Positions 24,561 to 33,714 of a stretch of DNA of 64,000 nucleotides are shown here, one piece after another. Origin of the DNA: CAVTYH01 sp963773875 (GTDB lineage Bacteria > Planctomycetota > Planctomycetia > Pirellulales > JADZDJ01); contig CAVZCV010000006.1 in NCBI GenBank assembly GCA_963773875.1, positions 620,001 to 684,000 on the forward strand, read 5' to 3'. The notes under the pieces were generated by a model. It was not told the origin of the DNA. It ran no database searches and saw only the letters and a list, made by a program, of their open reading frames with translations. Within the stretch, counting starts at the first letter, position 1. Each line of letters begins with the position of its first letter. The position numbers and the translations under genes were made by a program.

Positions 24561-27167
24561 TCAGCTGACTGCTTCTTTTGGCACCGTGGGGCGCGATGCC
24601 AAGAACACACTACATGGCGAGTGATGAATGATGTACTCCGACCAATCGCTTTGCGGGGATGCAGCGAACTCATGTGCTTCATCGCTCCACGGCAGCACGA
24701 TTAGACTATAATTCCCTTGACGTGCGTGCTGAGCGACTGCAGGCCCAATCGGGATATCGGCATCGAACACGTTGATGCGTCGCCCTAGTTGCTCTGCCTG
24801 ATGCTGATCACGACGCAAAACATTGTCCGCAACAATTTGGCCGTTTGAGTGGCTAACTGCGACAAAGCTCAACTCGACATCCTCGGCCAGCATTGTTAGC
24901 AACCACTCAAAAACGTCATGGCTTGCCAGCGAGCCATCGTGCACCAGCAGTACTTTCTGCACGCCAATTCCCGCGGCACGTAAATCGGCCACCGTTCGAG
25001 CTTGGCGGTCGGCCGCGCGCGGAATCCGATTTCCGCCGTCCAAATCGAACGACACATCGCGATCGGCACTCACAATGTGCACGGTCAGACCGTGCGGTTG
25101 CGCTTCGTGCAAGTTGATCCAATATAGTGCAATCTGATCGAGCTGTTCTTCCGCCGTGAACTTATTGGATGCGCCCAGCATCACTTCCTGTGCGCCAATA
25201 TCCTTCGCCGTCGTCAGCACGGCGTTCAGCGGATTATTCGTCGGCACAATCAGCGGCAGCACCCGCTTGCCGAGCCGTTCCGCCCGATCGACTACCGCGG
25301 TCATCAATTGTCGATCGTAACTGTCCAGATCGATGTCTTCGCCGCGTGTGCCGCCGCCGGGCGGTTCGACTTTTGCCGTCATCACCACGACATCAGTCGT
25401 TTGCGGATCCGTATCCGCAATCGCTTTTTCCAGCATGAACAGATTGTGCGGGGAGCGGATCGCCACCAATTTGCGGTACGGCTTCTTCAATCCCAGGCTT
25501 GCGGCCGTGGCTTGATCGACCGTGGCCCTATTGAATTGTTCTTGATGCTTATGATCGGCGCCCCGTTTCCGGTGATGGTATCGCTCGGTCACGATAAAGA
25601 CGATCAGAAAAACTGCCGTAAAACTCAATCCGCTGACCGTGGCCACCGGCTTGGTCACCAAATTCGCCAGTGCCGAAAGGAGTACAATCAAAAACACGGT
25701 GGTCAGCCCGATCGGCACATGGACTTTGCCCCAGCGAATGTTCAAAGGCACCATGAATTCGCGCGGCGTCGGGTCTTTGAATCGCAACACCACCATCGAT
25801 AGCGTTTTGAACGCGAAACTCCACACGACGCCGAACGCATACGCCTCGCCGAGCATGATCACGTCGCCGCGGCTCACCAAAATCGTGAAGAGTTGCAAGC
25901 CCGCGATCAGCCACAGCACGCGGAAGTTCGTCCCGTATTTGCGATGCGGCTTCAAAAACCAGTCGGGCAGCACGCCGTCTTCGGAAACACGGCTTAGAAC
26001 GCCGTTCGAGCCAACAATCGATGTGTTGACGGCGCCGGAGAGAATCAAAAAGCCAACGATCACCACAAACGCGTTCAAAAGCAGCGTCAACCACAGCGGG
26101 CCAATCATGTGCATCGCCAGTCCACCTAGCCAATTGTCGTGATATTGCCCCAAGCGTTCGCTTTGCGGAATCAGCAGTACTGCCAAAAAGTTCGTCGTGG
26201 CCGTCAGCAGTAAGCTGTACACAAAGACGACGAACGCCGCTTTTTTGAAATTCGGCAGTTTGGGCGATTCCACCTCGCGATACACCTGCGCCAGTGTTTC
26301 TTCGCCACTCATCGCCAAAATGGAATGGCCAAACGCAATCACGATGCCCAGGAAACCCACCCAACCGAGCCAATTTGTCGGATGGCGCAGCGGCTCGGCA
26401 ATTGAAGGACGATCGCCAATCCAACCCAGCGGATCCATCTTTTCGCCCGTGGTGGGATCAACTTTGACGGTCAAATCGGGCTGCCACGAAGGCATCGGGT
26501 TCAACGGATGCGCCGTGTCGCCGGATCGCACGGCGATGGTAATGCCGGCCCACGTAAGCAGGACGGCGGCCATGATCGTTGTGGCGATCATGATCTTCAG
26601 CGCTTTGCCGCTCGATTCATGAATGCCCAGCAAATTTTGCCGCAGGAAGTACAGCGTGGCAGCGCAGGCGATCAGCACCGCTCCCCATTGCTTGATCGAA
26701 TCGCTTGCCCCTTGGCCGATATGCACGCCCATCACGCCGGTCAGGGTTTCGATAATGAGACCCATGATGTACTGGCCAGCCGACACGCCGCTGATCGGCC
26801 CGGTCAGCACATAGTCGAACAAGAGCGCCGAGACAGAAAGCTTCGCGAGAAACCCGCCCATCGCTTCCTTCACGACGCGATACACGCCGCCGCGCACAAA
26901 CAGCGAACAACTTTCGATGTAGACCGATCGCATGCCGTAACTGAACAGCAGCACGGCCAGAATGAACCATGGCGCCGCTTGCCCGATGGCGCTTTCCACA
27001 ATTGCGCCGATGTAATATGCAGTGCTCGACATATCGCACAGCACAATCGCCGCCGTGCGCCAGTACGAGATGAACGTGAACATCACGCTGCTCACGACAA
27101 CTACCTGCGCCGCGCGATTCAACTTCCGACCTGACCACGATCCGCTGGAATTCAATGGCGAAGACAT
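24561..27167 (-). CDS. APC superfamily permease with C-terminal UspA-like domains
   Basis: About 868 residues from the ATG at 27165-27167. Twelve to fourteen helices make an APC-type transporter core (FISYWRTAAIVLCDM, GPISGVSAGQYIMG, GHSILAMSGEETLAQVYRE, SGAVNTSIVGSNGVLSRVSEDG). From about residue 575 the protein is soluble and contains two universal-stress-like domains, the second with VLLVHDG and a late IIVLPW strand. Permease-UspA fusions are thought to sense nucleotide or energy state. Amino acid or cation as substrate cannot be decided by eye. Confidence 0.85.
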   Translation of the reverse strand: MSSPLNSSGSWSGRKLNRAAQVVVVSSVMFTFISYWRTAAIVLCDMSSTAYYIGAIVESAIGQAAPWFILAVLLFSYGMRSVYIESCSLFVRGGVYRVVKEAMGGFLAKLSVSALLFDYVLTGPISGVSAGQYIMGLIIETLTGVMGVHIGQGASDSIKQWGAVLIACAATLYFLRQNLLGIHESSGKALKIMIATTIMAAVLLTWAGITIAVRSGDTAHPLNPMPSWQPDLTVKVDPTTGEKMDPLGWIGDRPSIAEPLRHPTNWLGWVGFLGIVIAFGHSILAMSGEETLAQVYREVESPKLPNFKKAAFVVFVYSLLLTATTNFLAVLLIPQSERLGQYHDNWLGGLAMHMIGPLWLTLLLNAFVVIVGFLILSGAVNTSIVGSNGVLSRVSEDGVLPDWFLKPHRKYGTNFRVLWLIAGLQLFTILVSRGDVIMLGEAYAFGVVWSFAFKTLSMVVLRFKDPTPREFMVPLNIRWGKVHVPIGLTTVFLIVLLSALANLVTKPVATVSGLSFTAVFLIVFIVTERYHHRKRGADHKHQEQFNRATVDQATAASLGLKKPYRKLVAIRSPHNLFMLEKAIADTDPQTTDVVVMTAKVEPPGGGTRGEDIDLDSYDRQLMTAVVDRAERLGKRVLPLIVPTNNPLNAVLTTAKDIGAQEVMLGASNKFTAEEQLDQIALYWINLHEAQPHGLTVHIVSADRDVSFDLDGGNRIPRAADRQARTVADLRAAGIGVQKVLLVHDGSLASHDVFEWLLTMLAEDVELSFVAVSHSNGQIVADNVLRRDQHQAEQLGRRINVFDADIPIGPAVAQHARQGNYSLIVLPWSDEAHEFAASPQSDWSEYIIHHSPCSVFLASRPTVPKEAVS

Positions 27168-27889
27168 GAGAACACCCGGGACAAAGCAGTCCCTGCTCAA
27201 ACCGGTGGGCGCTCAATCGCGAAGAGAGTGGTTCGGCGTTTCGTTCCGCGGTTTAGCAGAAACAAAACGGCGCACTCTGTTTCAACGAATGTGCCCTTTC
27301 AAATTGGTTTTGGGCGACGCACTCAAAACCGCCGGCGAGGTTAGCTGACGGGCTAGGGCTTGAAAGTGCCCCGACTCATGGGCGTGAGTCTGCGCCCCAA
27401 TTCGCGCCAATGCGCGAATTCGGAATCCCGGCAAGCCGCGATCCGTTGGGTTCCCCGCTCCCACGTTGTTTCACGCGAGATTAGGCTGCACGGGGCCGAT
27501 AGTAGCCAAAAGCGCGTAAAAAAAGTGTTAAGATTGGCGATTTTTTTCACCAGCACGCCTTGGCTGCTTAGTCGGCCCCCCATTATTCCGCTGGTTCGGA
27601 ACTGTGTCGGCTTGAAGATTTCCCCAGGTGCGCACCCCATGTGGGCGAGTCGATTGAACGGCATCGCCTGGCGGCGAAGATTCCCAAAACCTACCCGAAT
27701 TGCACCAGTTTCCGCCCAATTCCGCATACGATGTGGCCAATTCGCGCATCTTTCACTTCGAACTATCGCTAAGGAATTCCATCTTTCGCGGGCCATGAGG
27801 AACATGCGCACTACAGGACTAAACATTGTCCTAGCCATCGCCTAGAATCAATCAAACAGTCGCGCGCGTTGGGCTTAAGGAGAACGGTC
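27168..27889. other. divergent intergenic region with palindromes
   Basis: 720 bases between divergent genes. Frames open on both strands at 27353-27845 encode no recognisable protein and mirror each other, a GC-skew artefact. The region holds a 9-bp perfect inverted repeat (AATTCGCGC 27399-27407, GCGCGAATT 27412-27420) and a nearby GACTCA/TGAGTC dyad at about 27373-27390. Function unknown. Confidence 0.55.
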
Positions 27890-28378
27890 ATGACCGTTTT
27901 TGAATGGACGGTGGCAGGGCTTCTATTTGTTGCCGGCATCTTTATGGGGATGGTGCTTGCAAAAAAGCGCTCTCTTGGACAGCGGCGCATCGAGGCTTCT
28001 GAAGCCAAAATGCAATTCCATCGCATGCGCGAGCAACTCGAAGCGAAGTTTTTACAGAAAGCTGCGCTCAGCGGCAAACCGCGTGGGTTGCGTTGGGCCG
28101 ATTGTGAATTCGAAAACGATGTCACCTATGCCCGCGATCGCCAAACACACCAATTGACGGCGTTCGTGGCGGTGAGCATCAAGTTCGAGGCGATCGATGG
28201 CGGCGGTATGGAAGAGGTCGAGGCCGTGCATCAGCGAAAGTTCGGCACCGCGGTGTTTCGTTACGACCCCAAACATTTTTGGTTGCCCGACGCGCAGCCG
28301 ATGTTTAATCTGGATCCGACCGAAGCTGTGCGCCGCTTGCACGACACGCTGGAACCGGTTACGCAAAACGACGACTGA
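27890..28378 (+). CDS. conserved membrane-anchored hypothetical protein
   Basis: 162 residues from the ATG preceded by AAGGAG. One N-terminal helix (WTVAGLLFVAGIFMGMVLA), then a basic coiled coil (RRIEASEAKMQFHRMREQLEAKF), then a compact beta-rich domain (TYARDRQTHQLTAFVAVSIKFE, GTAVFRYDPKHFWLPD). This looks like a planctomycete-conserved protein with its C-terminal domain in the cytoplasm; no function known to me. Followed after 94 bases by an MFS gene in the same direction. Confidence 0.65.
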   Translation: MTVFEWTVAGLLFVAGIFMGMVLAKKRSLGQRRIEASEAKMQFHRMREQLEAKFLQKAALSGKPRGLRWADCEFENDVTYARDRQTHQLTAFVAVSIKFEAIDGGGMEEVEAVHQRKFGTAVFRYDPKHFWLPDAQPMFNLDPTEAVRRLHDTLEPVTQNDD

Positions 28379-28472
28379 TTGATTACAGATCGCCTTCGCT
28401 TCGCCCTCGACATTGAGCTCTCATCCATGCCAAGCGACGAGGGTTGTCCAGAAGAAGTCGCGACGCTTTCCG

Positions 28473-29804
28473 ATGACATCTTGGCCGGCGCAGTGCGCTG
28501 CTGGCTCTCCGCAGGACGCCACTGGCCTGCGTGATCTGTCGTCCACTCAGTGGAAGTCCGGTATTGCCGCATGGCTGGGCTGGTTGTTCGACGGCCTCGA
28601 CATGCACCTCTATACGCTGGTTGCGCTGCCGTTTGTTGCGCAATTGCTCGGCACGCAAGACCAGCCGCTCGATTTGCGTGATCCACTCGTCGGGCAGTAC
28701 GCCAGCTGGATTCAGGCTTCGTTTCTTGTGGGATGGGCGTTGGGTGGTGGATTCTTTGGGCGCATCGGCGATTTGCTCGGTCGCAGCCGAGCATTGATGC
28801 TCACCATTCTCACGTACGCATTCTTCACCGGGTTTTCATTCTTCGCGCACACGTGGTGGCAGCTGATGATCTTTCGCTTCTTGGCCGCGCTGGGCATCGG
28901 CGGCGAATGGGCGGTTGGCGCATCACTATTATCCGAGACATGGCCCACCCGCTGGCGACCATGGATTGCAGCGTTTTTGCAAACAGGCGTAAACATTGGC
29001 AATCTGCTGGCGAGCGTCTCCAGCCTTGTATTACTGTTTTGGTGCGGGCTTAGCGAGCGCTACATTTTTCTCGTGGGCATTTTGCCTGCGCTGTTAGTGC
29101 TATGGATTCGCCGTGCGGTCCCGGAGCCGGAAGAGTGGAAGGCCGCGAAACGAATCGCAGGTCACTGCGAGCCCAGTTTCCTCGAACTATTTTCGCCATC
29201 CGTGCGCCGCATTACCGTGTTGGTGATTCTCGTTTGCGGCCTCTCGCTCTCGGCGCACTGGGCTTTCACCTTTTGGTTCCAACAACATTTACGCAATCTG
29301 CCGGATGTTTTCACTTTGCCGGCGGACCAAAAGAACGGTTTAGTCAGCCTGCGCGTTTGCGCTGGTGATGACGTGCGCCGTAATTGGCAATTTCCTGGCA
29401 GGCTACTTAGCCACGCTGATCGGCTATCGACGAGCCATCATCCTGTCGTTCCTCGCGTACTTCACATCGATGTATGTCACATACAGCGTGCCGCGCGAGC
29501 ACAGTGAAATGTGGTGGCTCCTGCCACTGATGGGACTTTCGCAGGGCAGTTTTGCACTCTTCACAATGTATTTACCGCCACTGTTTCCCACGCTGCTGCG
29601 CACTACCGGCGCCGGCTTTTGCTACAACATCGGACGAATCGCTGCCGCGGCCGGCACGGTCTACTTCGGCAGTTTTGGTTCTGAAGGCAATTATCGCATC
29701 GCGCTTTTGACATCCTGCTTCCTGTTTCCGGTTGCAGCTTTTTTTGCGCTTTTTTGCCCGACCTGCCACAATCGCCGCCGGCATTGGATCCCGCCGAGGA
29801 CTAG
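28473..29804 (+). CDS. MFS transporter (two frame breaks)
   Basis: Twelve-helix major facilitator. GWLFDGLDMHLYTLVALPF, FGRIGDLLGRSRAL (the helix 2-3 motif) and FRFLAALGIGGEWAVGASL place it with metabolite:H+ symporters of the sugar/carboxylate type. The start is uncertain: the ATG at 28473 is used; a TTG at 28413 is in frame, and another ATG at 28427 lies in a different frame. The frame changes near 29350 (one base too many before AFALVMTCAVIG) and in the T run at 29750-29755 (one T short); correcting both ends the protein at TAG 29802-29804, overlapping the convergent gene by 3 bases. Confidence 0.8.
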
Positions 29805-30694
29805 GCCGATTCTTCAATCACCCGCTGTTCCAGCTGCTGTTCCGGCAGCACCACGCCGCAGCTGACGATGTATTCCACGGCCTGTTCGACTGTGAGATCC
29901 ACATCCAGCACTTCGCTCTTGGGCACCAGCATGGTGTAGCCCGAGATTGGCATCGGGCTCGTCGGCAGCAGGATCGTGAGCATCGGCTCGCGGGCTGCCT
30001 TCTGCACATCAATCATGCCTTCATTGGTGACAAACGCGAGCGACCAAATGCCACGCGAAGGATATTCCACCGCCACGACGCGCGTGAACTCCAACTCTTG
30101 ATCGCTGAAAATGTAATTCGTCACCTGCTTCGTCGAATTGTAAACGGTGCGCACGAGCGGCAACCGCTCGATAATCCTTTCGAACGATCGCCAGAACACG
30201 CGCCCCAAACCGGCCGCAAACAAGCTGCCCAGCGCGTACATCAGGCCGACAAACACCAGAATGAACACGGGCAACACAATCCACGGTCGCAAATAAGTGG
30301 CCTGAACCCAATCGCGATACGCTTCAATGCCCCCGGCCGGCGGCTCGCCTCCGTTTTGCAAGCGCGCCACTTGGTAAACGTCGAGCGGAATATACTGACC
30401 GCTCTCCAAGCGTTTGAACAAATGGCCGTTATCGTTCAGGATCGTCGGATCGTCGGTCTGCTGAGCCCCGGGCAGTTGAGTCCGCACATCGGCAACCGCG
30501 TAAGCAATGAAGTTCCGCGTACCGTTCAGCACGGGGTCCAGCACGTAATAATCGAGCGTCCGGACGATCCAGACGATGATGACGATCGTCAACAGCGGCG
30601 CCGCCACGACGCCCAATCCGCGAAAGACCGCCGTACGAAAAGGCCGCAGCCCACGAGCAAGTGCCGAGGGCGAGCGAGAGCTATCGGTCGACAT
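29801..30694 (-). CDS. DUF502 family membrane protein
   Basis: 297 residues from ATG 30692-30694. Two helices (APLLTIVIIVWIVRTL and WIVLPVFILVFVGLMYALG) flank a periplasmic segment. The DUF502 core is plain: PLVRTVYNSTKQVTNYIF, VAVEYPSRGIWSLAFVT, SPMPISGYTMLVPKSEV and VEQAVEYIVSCGVV. Role unknown; the family is widespread in envelope-rich bacteria and plants. An upstream start at 30874 would add 60 unsupported residues. Confidence 0.85.
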   Translation of the reverse strand: MSTDSSRSPSALARGLRPFRTAVFRGLGVVAAPLLTIVIIVWIVRTLDYYVLDPVLNGTRNFIAYAVADVRTQLPGAQQTDDPTILNDNGHLFKRLESGQYIPLDVYQVARLQNGGEPPAGGIEAYRDWVQATYLRPWIVLPVFILVFVGLMYALGSLFAAGLGRVFWRSFERIIERLPLVRTVYNSTKQVTNYIFSDQELEFTRVVAVEYPSRGIWSLAFVTNEGMIDVQKAAREPMLTILLPTSPMPISGYTMLVPKSEVLDVDLTVEQAVEYIVSCGVVLPEQQLEQRVIEESA

Positions 30695-30967
30695 GGCCGA
30701 GATTTCAGCGGTGAAGTAAAGAACGCGATCTCGCGCGGCGATTGGGCGGTTTTCAGTGGGCCTTGTCGAGTCTACGGCTTTTGGCGCGAGATTGCCAGTT
30801 GATAGCAACTGCGCTGCGCGGCTCGACGCCTTGAACGATTCGCCGCGGAAAGTTAACTTGGTGAGTTCAATCAATCACCACGCCCCGGGGACCATGGCAA
30901 CGACGGTGCCCAAAACCCCTGGGCTTTGCAACACTCGAATCAATCCAATTCAACAGGAACTCCGCCG

Positions 30968-31171
30968 ATGGTTCGCACGCGTCCCCGCACGAAACTCAAG
31001 CTCAAGCGCAAAAGCCGTCGCTGCCCGAAGTGCGGCGCGAAGCTGAACACGCTGGAAATCCGCTGCAAGCGCTGCTCCAAAGAAGTCAGCCTCGTGGGCG
31101 TAGGCCCCGGCACCCGCAAAGGCCATTTTGTGAAAGCCTTCCGCCGCCGCAAGAAAAAGAAGGCGGAGTAG
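30968..31171 (+). CDS. small basic zinc-ribbon protein
   Basis: 67 residues: KLKLKRKSRRCPKCGAKLNTLEIRCKRCSKEV. Two CxxC knuckles (CPKC, CKRC) 13 residues apart form a zinc ribbon, flanked by strongly basic termini ending in RRRKKKKAE. This suggests rRNA or nucleic-acid binding. Start chosen at the ATG with AGGAA upstream. I do not recognise a named family. Confidence 0.6.
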   Translation: MVRTRPRTKLKLKRKSRRCPKCGAKLNTLEIRCKRCSKEVSLVGVGPGTRKGHFVKAFRRRKKKKAE

Positions 31172-31208
31172 CAACGTGCGAGTCGATATGACCGGCAGGG
31201 TGAGCGCG

Positions 31209-31217
31209 TGGTATAAT
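31209..31217 (+). promoter_or_regulatory. extended -10 promoter before the toxin-antitoxin pair
   Basis: TGGTATAAT, a perfect -10 with the extended TG, ends 22 bases before the antitoxin ATG; no good -35 is present, as expected for an extended -10 element. Confidence 0.55.
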
Positions 31218-31239
31218 TGAGAGTACGAGGTTCATCGCC

Positions 31240-31479
31240 ATGACCACCTTTCGCGCACATTTCGACGGCCAGGTTCTCGTACCAGACACACCAATCACAC
31301 TACCGACGAACTGCCCGTTGGAAGTTCGGGTCGACACTGTGGAACCGGCGCCCAGCAATGAAGACTTACTCGCAGATTTGGCTGAGCTTGCGAAAACTTT
31401 TCCAGCCGCTAACGATTGGCCCGCCGACGGCGCCGAGCAGCTCGACCACTATCTCTACGGTCTGCCGAAGCGATCGTGA
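31240..31479 (+). CDS. antitoxin-like protein (DUF104/AF2212 type)
   Basis: 79 residues with GAGG before the ATG. MTTFRAHFDGQVLVPDTPITLP follows the pattern of short antitoxins whose N-terminal beta hairpin reads RAxFDGxVxxPxxPxxLP. The acidic C-terminal helix (SNEDLLADLAELAKTF) would contact the toxin. The stop overlaps the GTG start of the PIN gene in a GTGA, the classic antitoxin-first operon. Confidence 0.7.
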   Translation: MTTFRAHFDGQVLVPDTPITLPTNCPLEVRVDTVEPAPSNEDLLADLAELAKTFPAANDWPADGAEQLDHYLYGLPKRS

Positions 31480-31884
31480 TTCTCATCGATGCAAGCTACT
31501 TAATTGCCCTCGTACAGCCGCGCGATCAATTACATGATCGAGCCCTGAAGTGGTCGATGTCCGTCCGCGGGCCGTTTGTGATTGTCGAGTACGCACTTTG
31601 GGAATGCGTCTCTGCATTGTCCAGGCCGACAGATCGGCCCAAGGCTCATGCATTGGTGGCCAAACTCCGCAGCCGCACCGATACCGAAATTGTCTGGGCG
31701 ACGCCCGAACTGTTCGAAACGCGCGCTCGATCGCCATAAATTGCGCACGGACAAATCCTGGTCGCTGACGGATTGCGCTTGGTTTCTGCTCATGGAAGTA
31801 CGCTCCATCCGGAAAGCGCTGACACACGATCGCCACTTCGAAGAAGCGGGATTCGAAGCCTTGCTGCGCCGCGATCCAGACTGA
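31476..31884 (+). CDS. PIN domain ribonuclease, VapC-like toxin (frame break near 31724)
   Basis: GTG start inside the antitoxin stop. PIN-domain acidic residues are visible: ILIDASYLIALV (first Asp), EYALWECVSAL (Glu), then after the frame change TDKSWSLTDCAWFLLME (two Asp) and ALTHDRHFEEAGF (Asp). The frame changes near 31724; dropping one C in ACGCGCGCTC gives ELFETALDRHKLRTDKSW. About 135 residues, normal for VapC. Cleaves RNA when not held by the antitoxin. Confidence 0.75.
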
Positions 31885-31985
31885 TCGCCAATTGCCGTTG
31901 TGACCATCGTGCCGTCGTGGTTCAATGCGGCGTTAGCACAAGGCGCACCCCAACGGCACAACGGGCACGACGGCGGAGAAACGTC

Positions 31986-32639
31986 ATGCGGTTTGCAACG
32001 GATAACCGTCCTTGGTACCGGCTGCGTTTGACGACTGTGATCGCCATCGCGATAGTTGCAGCTGTGCTCTTCGATTGTCAAATTGAATCATTCCGCGGAC
32101 CTTTGTTTGGAACAAACCTGTTGGCCACCCACGAATTCACTACTCACGGGTGGCCAGCCGACTGCGTTACGCGGTGGGTTACGTGGACTGTGGGTCCTGG
32201 CTCACCCTACTCGCGGACAAACGTAGGCATCAAATGGCAGTGGGACGCTCCCGCCCTGCTGCTCGATATCGCCACTTCAATTGTATTGCTGGTCTCGGTT
32301 GCGTTTGTTTTTGAACGCTGGTTTCGATGGGGCAATAGAAAATGGCAATTCAGTGTGCGCTCGATGCTTACGCTGACCGTCGTTGCCGCCGTCATCGCAA
32401 TGCTGCTTCAGATTGACAGCCCAGCAACCTGGCCCTGGTCGTTTGCCGATCCGCAGTGGATCGCTGCAATCGTTGGTCGCAGCGGTCACTTATATCTTGG
32501 CATACCAATTCTGTTTGCCGTCGGTTGCACGGTTGCCCTGGCAACGACTCTCGCCGGATCGACGGCGAAGGCGCTTTGGCGATGGGCCGTTTCGAGAGGC
32601 GATGGAATCCCGTCTGAAAAGTGTTTGGTCCTCGACTAA
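31986..32639 (+). CDS. four-helix membrane protein, unknown
   Basis: 217 residues, ATG with GGAG 8 bases upstream. Four hydrophobic segments: LTTVIAIAIVAAVLFDC, ALLLDIATSIVLLVSVAFVF, SVRSMLTLTVVAAVIAMLL and LGIPILFAVGCTVALATTLA. The phrase WQFSVRSMLTLTVVAA resembles the RDLLWL-type planctomycete membrane proteins. No function known. Confidence 0.6.
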   Translation: MRFATDNRPWYRLRLTTVIAIAIVAAVLFDCQIESFRGPLFGTNLLATHEFTTHGWPADCVTRWVTWTVGPGSPYSRTNVGIKWQWDAPALLLDIATSIVLLVSVAFVFERWFRWGNRKWQFSVRSMLTLTVVAAVIAMLLQIDSPATWPWSFADPQWIAAIVGRSGHLYLGIPILFAVGCTVALATTLAGSTAKALWRWAVSRGDGIPSEKCLVLD

Positions 32640-32695
32640 ACGCCAGCGTATAACACAAGTGCGCGGTTCACCAGTTCGCTCGCCCCCGCCGGCTA

Positions 32696-33637
32696 ATGCT
32701 GTCCGTGTCTATCAGCATGCAATCCAACAGCGATTCAGCTCAATCCGTCGACCGTGCCGCATCGAAGCCGATACGGTTTGGGCTGAAATCCGTCTTCGTT
32801 CTGACCGCTGCAATCGCCGTATTGGCAGCAGGCGCAAGTGCCGGCGGAGCGGAAGGATTTTTTCTGGCGGCGTTTCTACTGGGATTGGCGATGTTCGTTT
32901 GGGGACTTCGGCTCAATAATCAATCGGGACTTACTGGTTCGGGGTGCCTGATCGCAAGTGCTTCGCTTCTCATGTTCCTGTTGTGCTCGACAGGTACAGG
33001 TGCTCGTCCGGCGCATCTGCGCAACGACTGTCAGAACAATTTGCAGCAAATCGGACTCGCACTCCTAAATTACCACGATAAATTCCAGACATTACCGCCA
33101 TTCTTCAGTACCGATCAATCTGGGAAACTACTACACAGTTGGCGGACAGTGCTGTTACCCGACATCGAGGAGGCGCAGTTATATACGCAATTCGCTCTCG
33201 ACAAACCTTGGAATCACCCGTTGAACAAGTTGCCGACTCAAGCAACCGTCAGCGTCTATCAATGTTCGGCCGATTCAAGTCTTACAACAGTCGACACCAG
33301 TTACGTCGCCATCATCGGCCCGGGAACCGCTTGGTCGCCGGGCCACGCTACGAAGCTTACTGAAATCACCGATGGTCCGTCGAACACCATCTTGCTTGTG
33401 GAAATGCACAACTCCGGCATCGCTTGGGCCGAGCCGCGCGATTTGGATTTGAATAACTTGCCGCCCGGAATTACGTCGCAGAATCTGCTCACATCACTGG
33501 CCAACCATAGCGGCATCGTTAACGCGCTTTTTGCCGATGGTCACGTGGAAGGCATTCCGGTCACGCTTCCGTGGTCAGATTTCATGGCCCTTCTGACCAT
33601 CGCCGGTGGCGAAACGGTCGACCGCAGCAAGTGGTAG
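32696..33637 (+). CDS. DUF1559 domain protein
   Basis: 313 residues. Three hydrophobic helices at the N-terminus replace the type IV pilin-like leader that most members have. The DUF1559 core follows: NDCQNNLQQIGLALLNYHD, FQTLPPFF, SWRTVLLPDIEEAQLY, SYVAIIGPGTAW, TDGPSNTILLVEM and NALFADGHVEGIPV. This pseudopilin-related family is expanded in planctomycetes. The second in-frame ATG at 32717 is an alternative start. Confidence 0.85.
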   Translation: MLSVSISMQSNSDSAQSVDRAASKPIRFGLKSVFVLTAAIAVLAAGASAGGAEGFFLAAFLLGLAMFVWGLRLNNQSGLTGSGCLIASASLLMFLLCSTGTGARPAHLRNDCQNNLQQIGLALLNYHDKFQTLPPFFSTDQSGKLLHSWRTVLLPDIEEAQLYTQFALDKPWNHPLNKLPTQATVSVYQCSADSSLTTVDTSYVAIIGPGTAWSPGHATKLTEITDGPSNTILLVEMHNSGIAWAEPRDLDLNNLPPGITSQNLLTSLANHSGIVNALFADGHVEGIPVTLPWSDFMALLTIAGGETVDRSKW

Positions 33638-33714
33638 TCGCTCGGCAACTTGCGTCGGCAGCCGTATACTCAATGAAACGCAAAAACTCGCTGCGATGAG
33701 ATCTGAAGACGATC

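Noticed and set aside
27353..27845. 161-codon frames on both strands
   Set aside because: They mirror each other over nearly the same span, lack ribosome sites and contain the 9-bp palindrome; no family resemblance.
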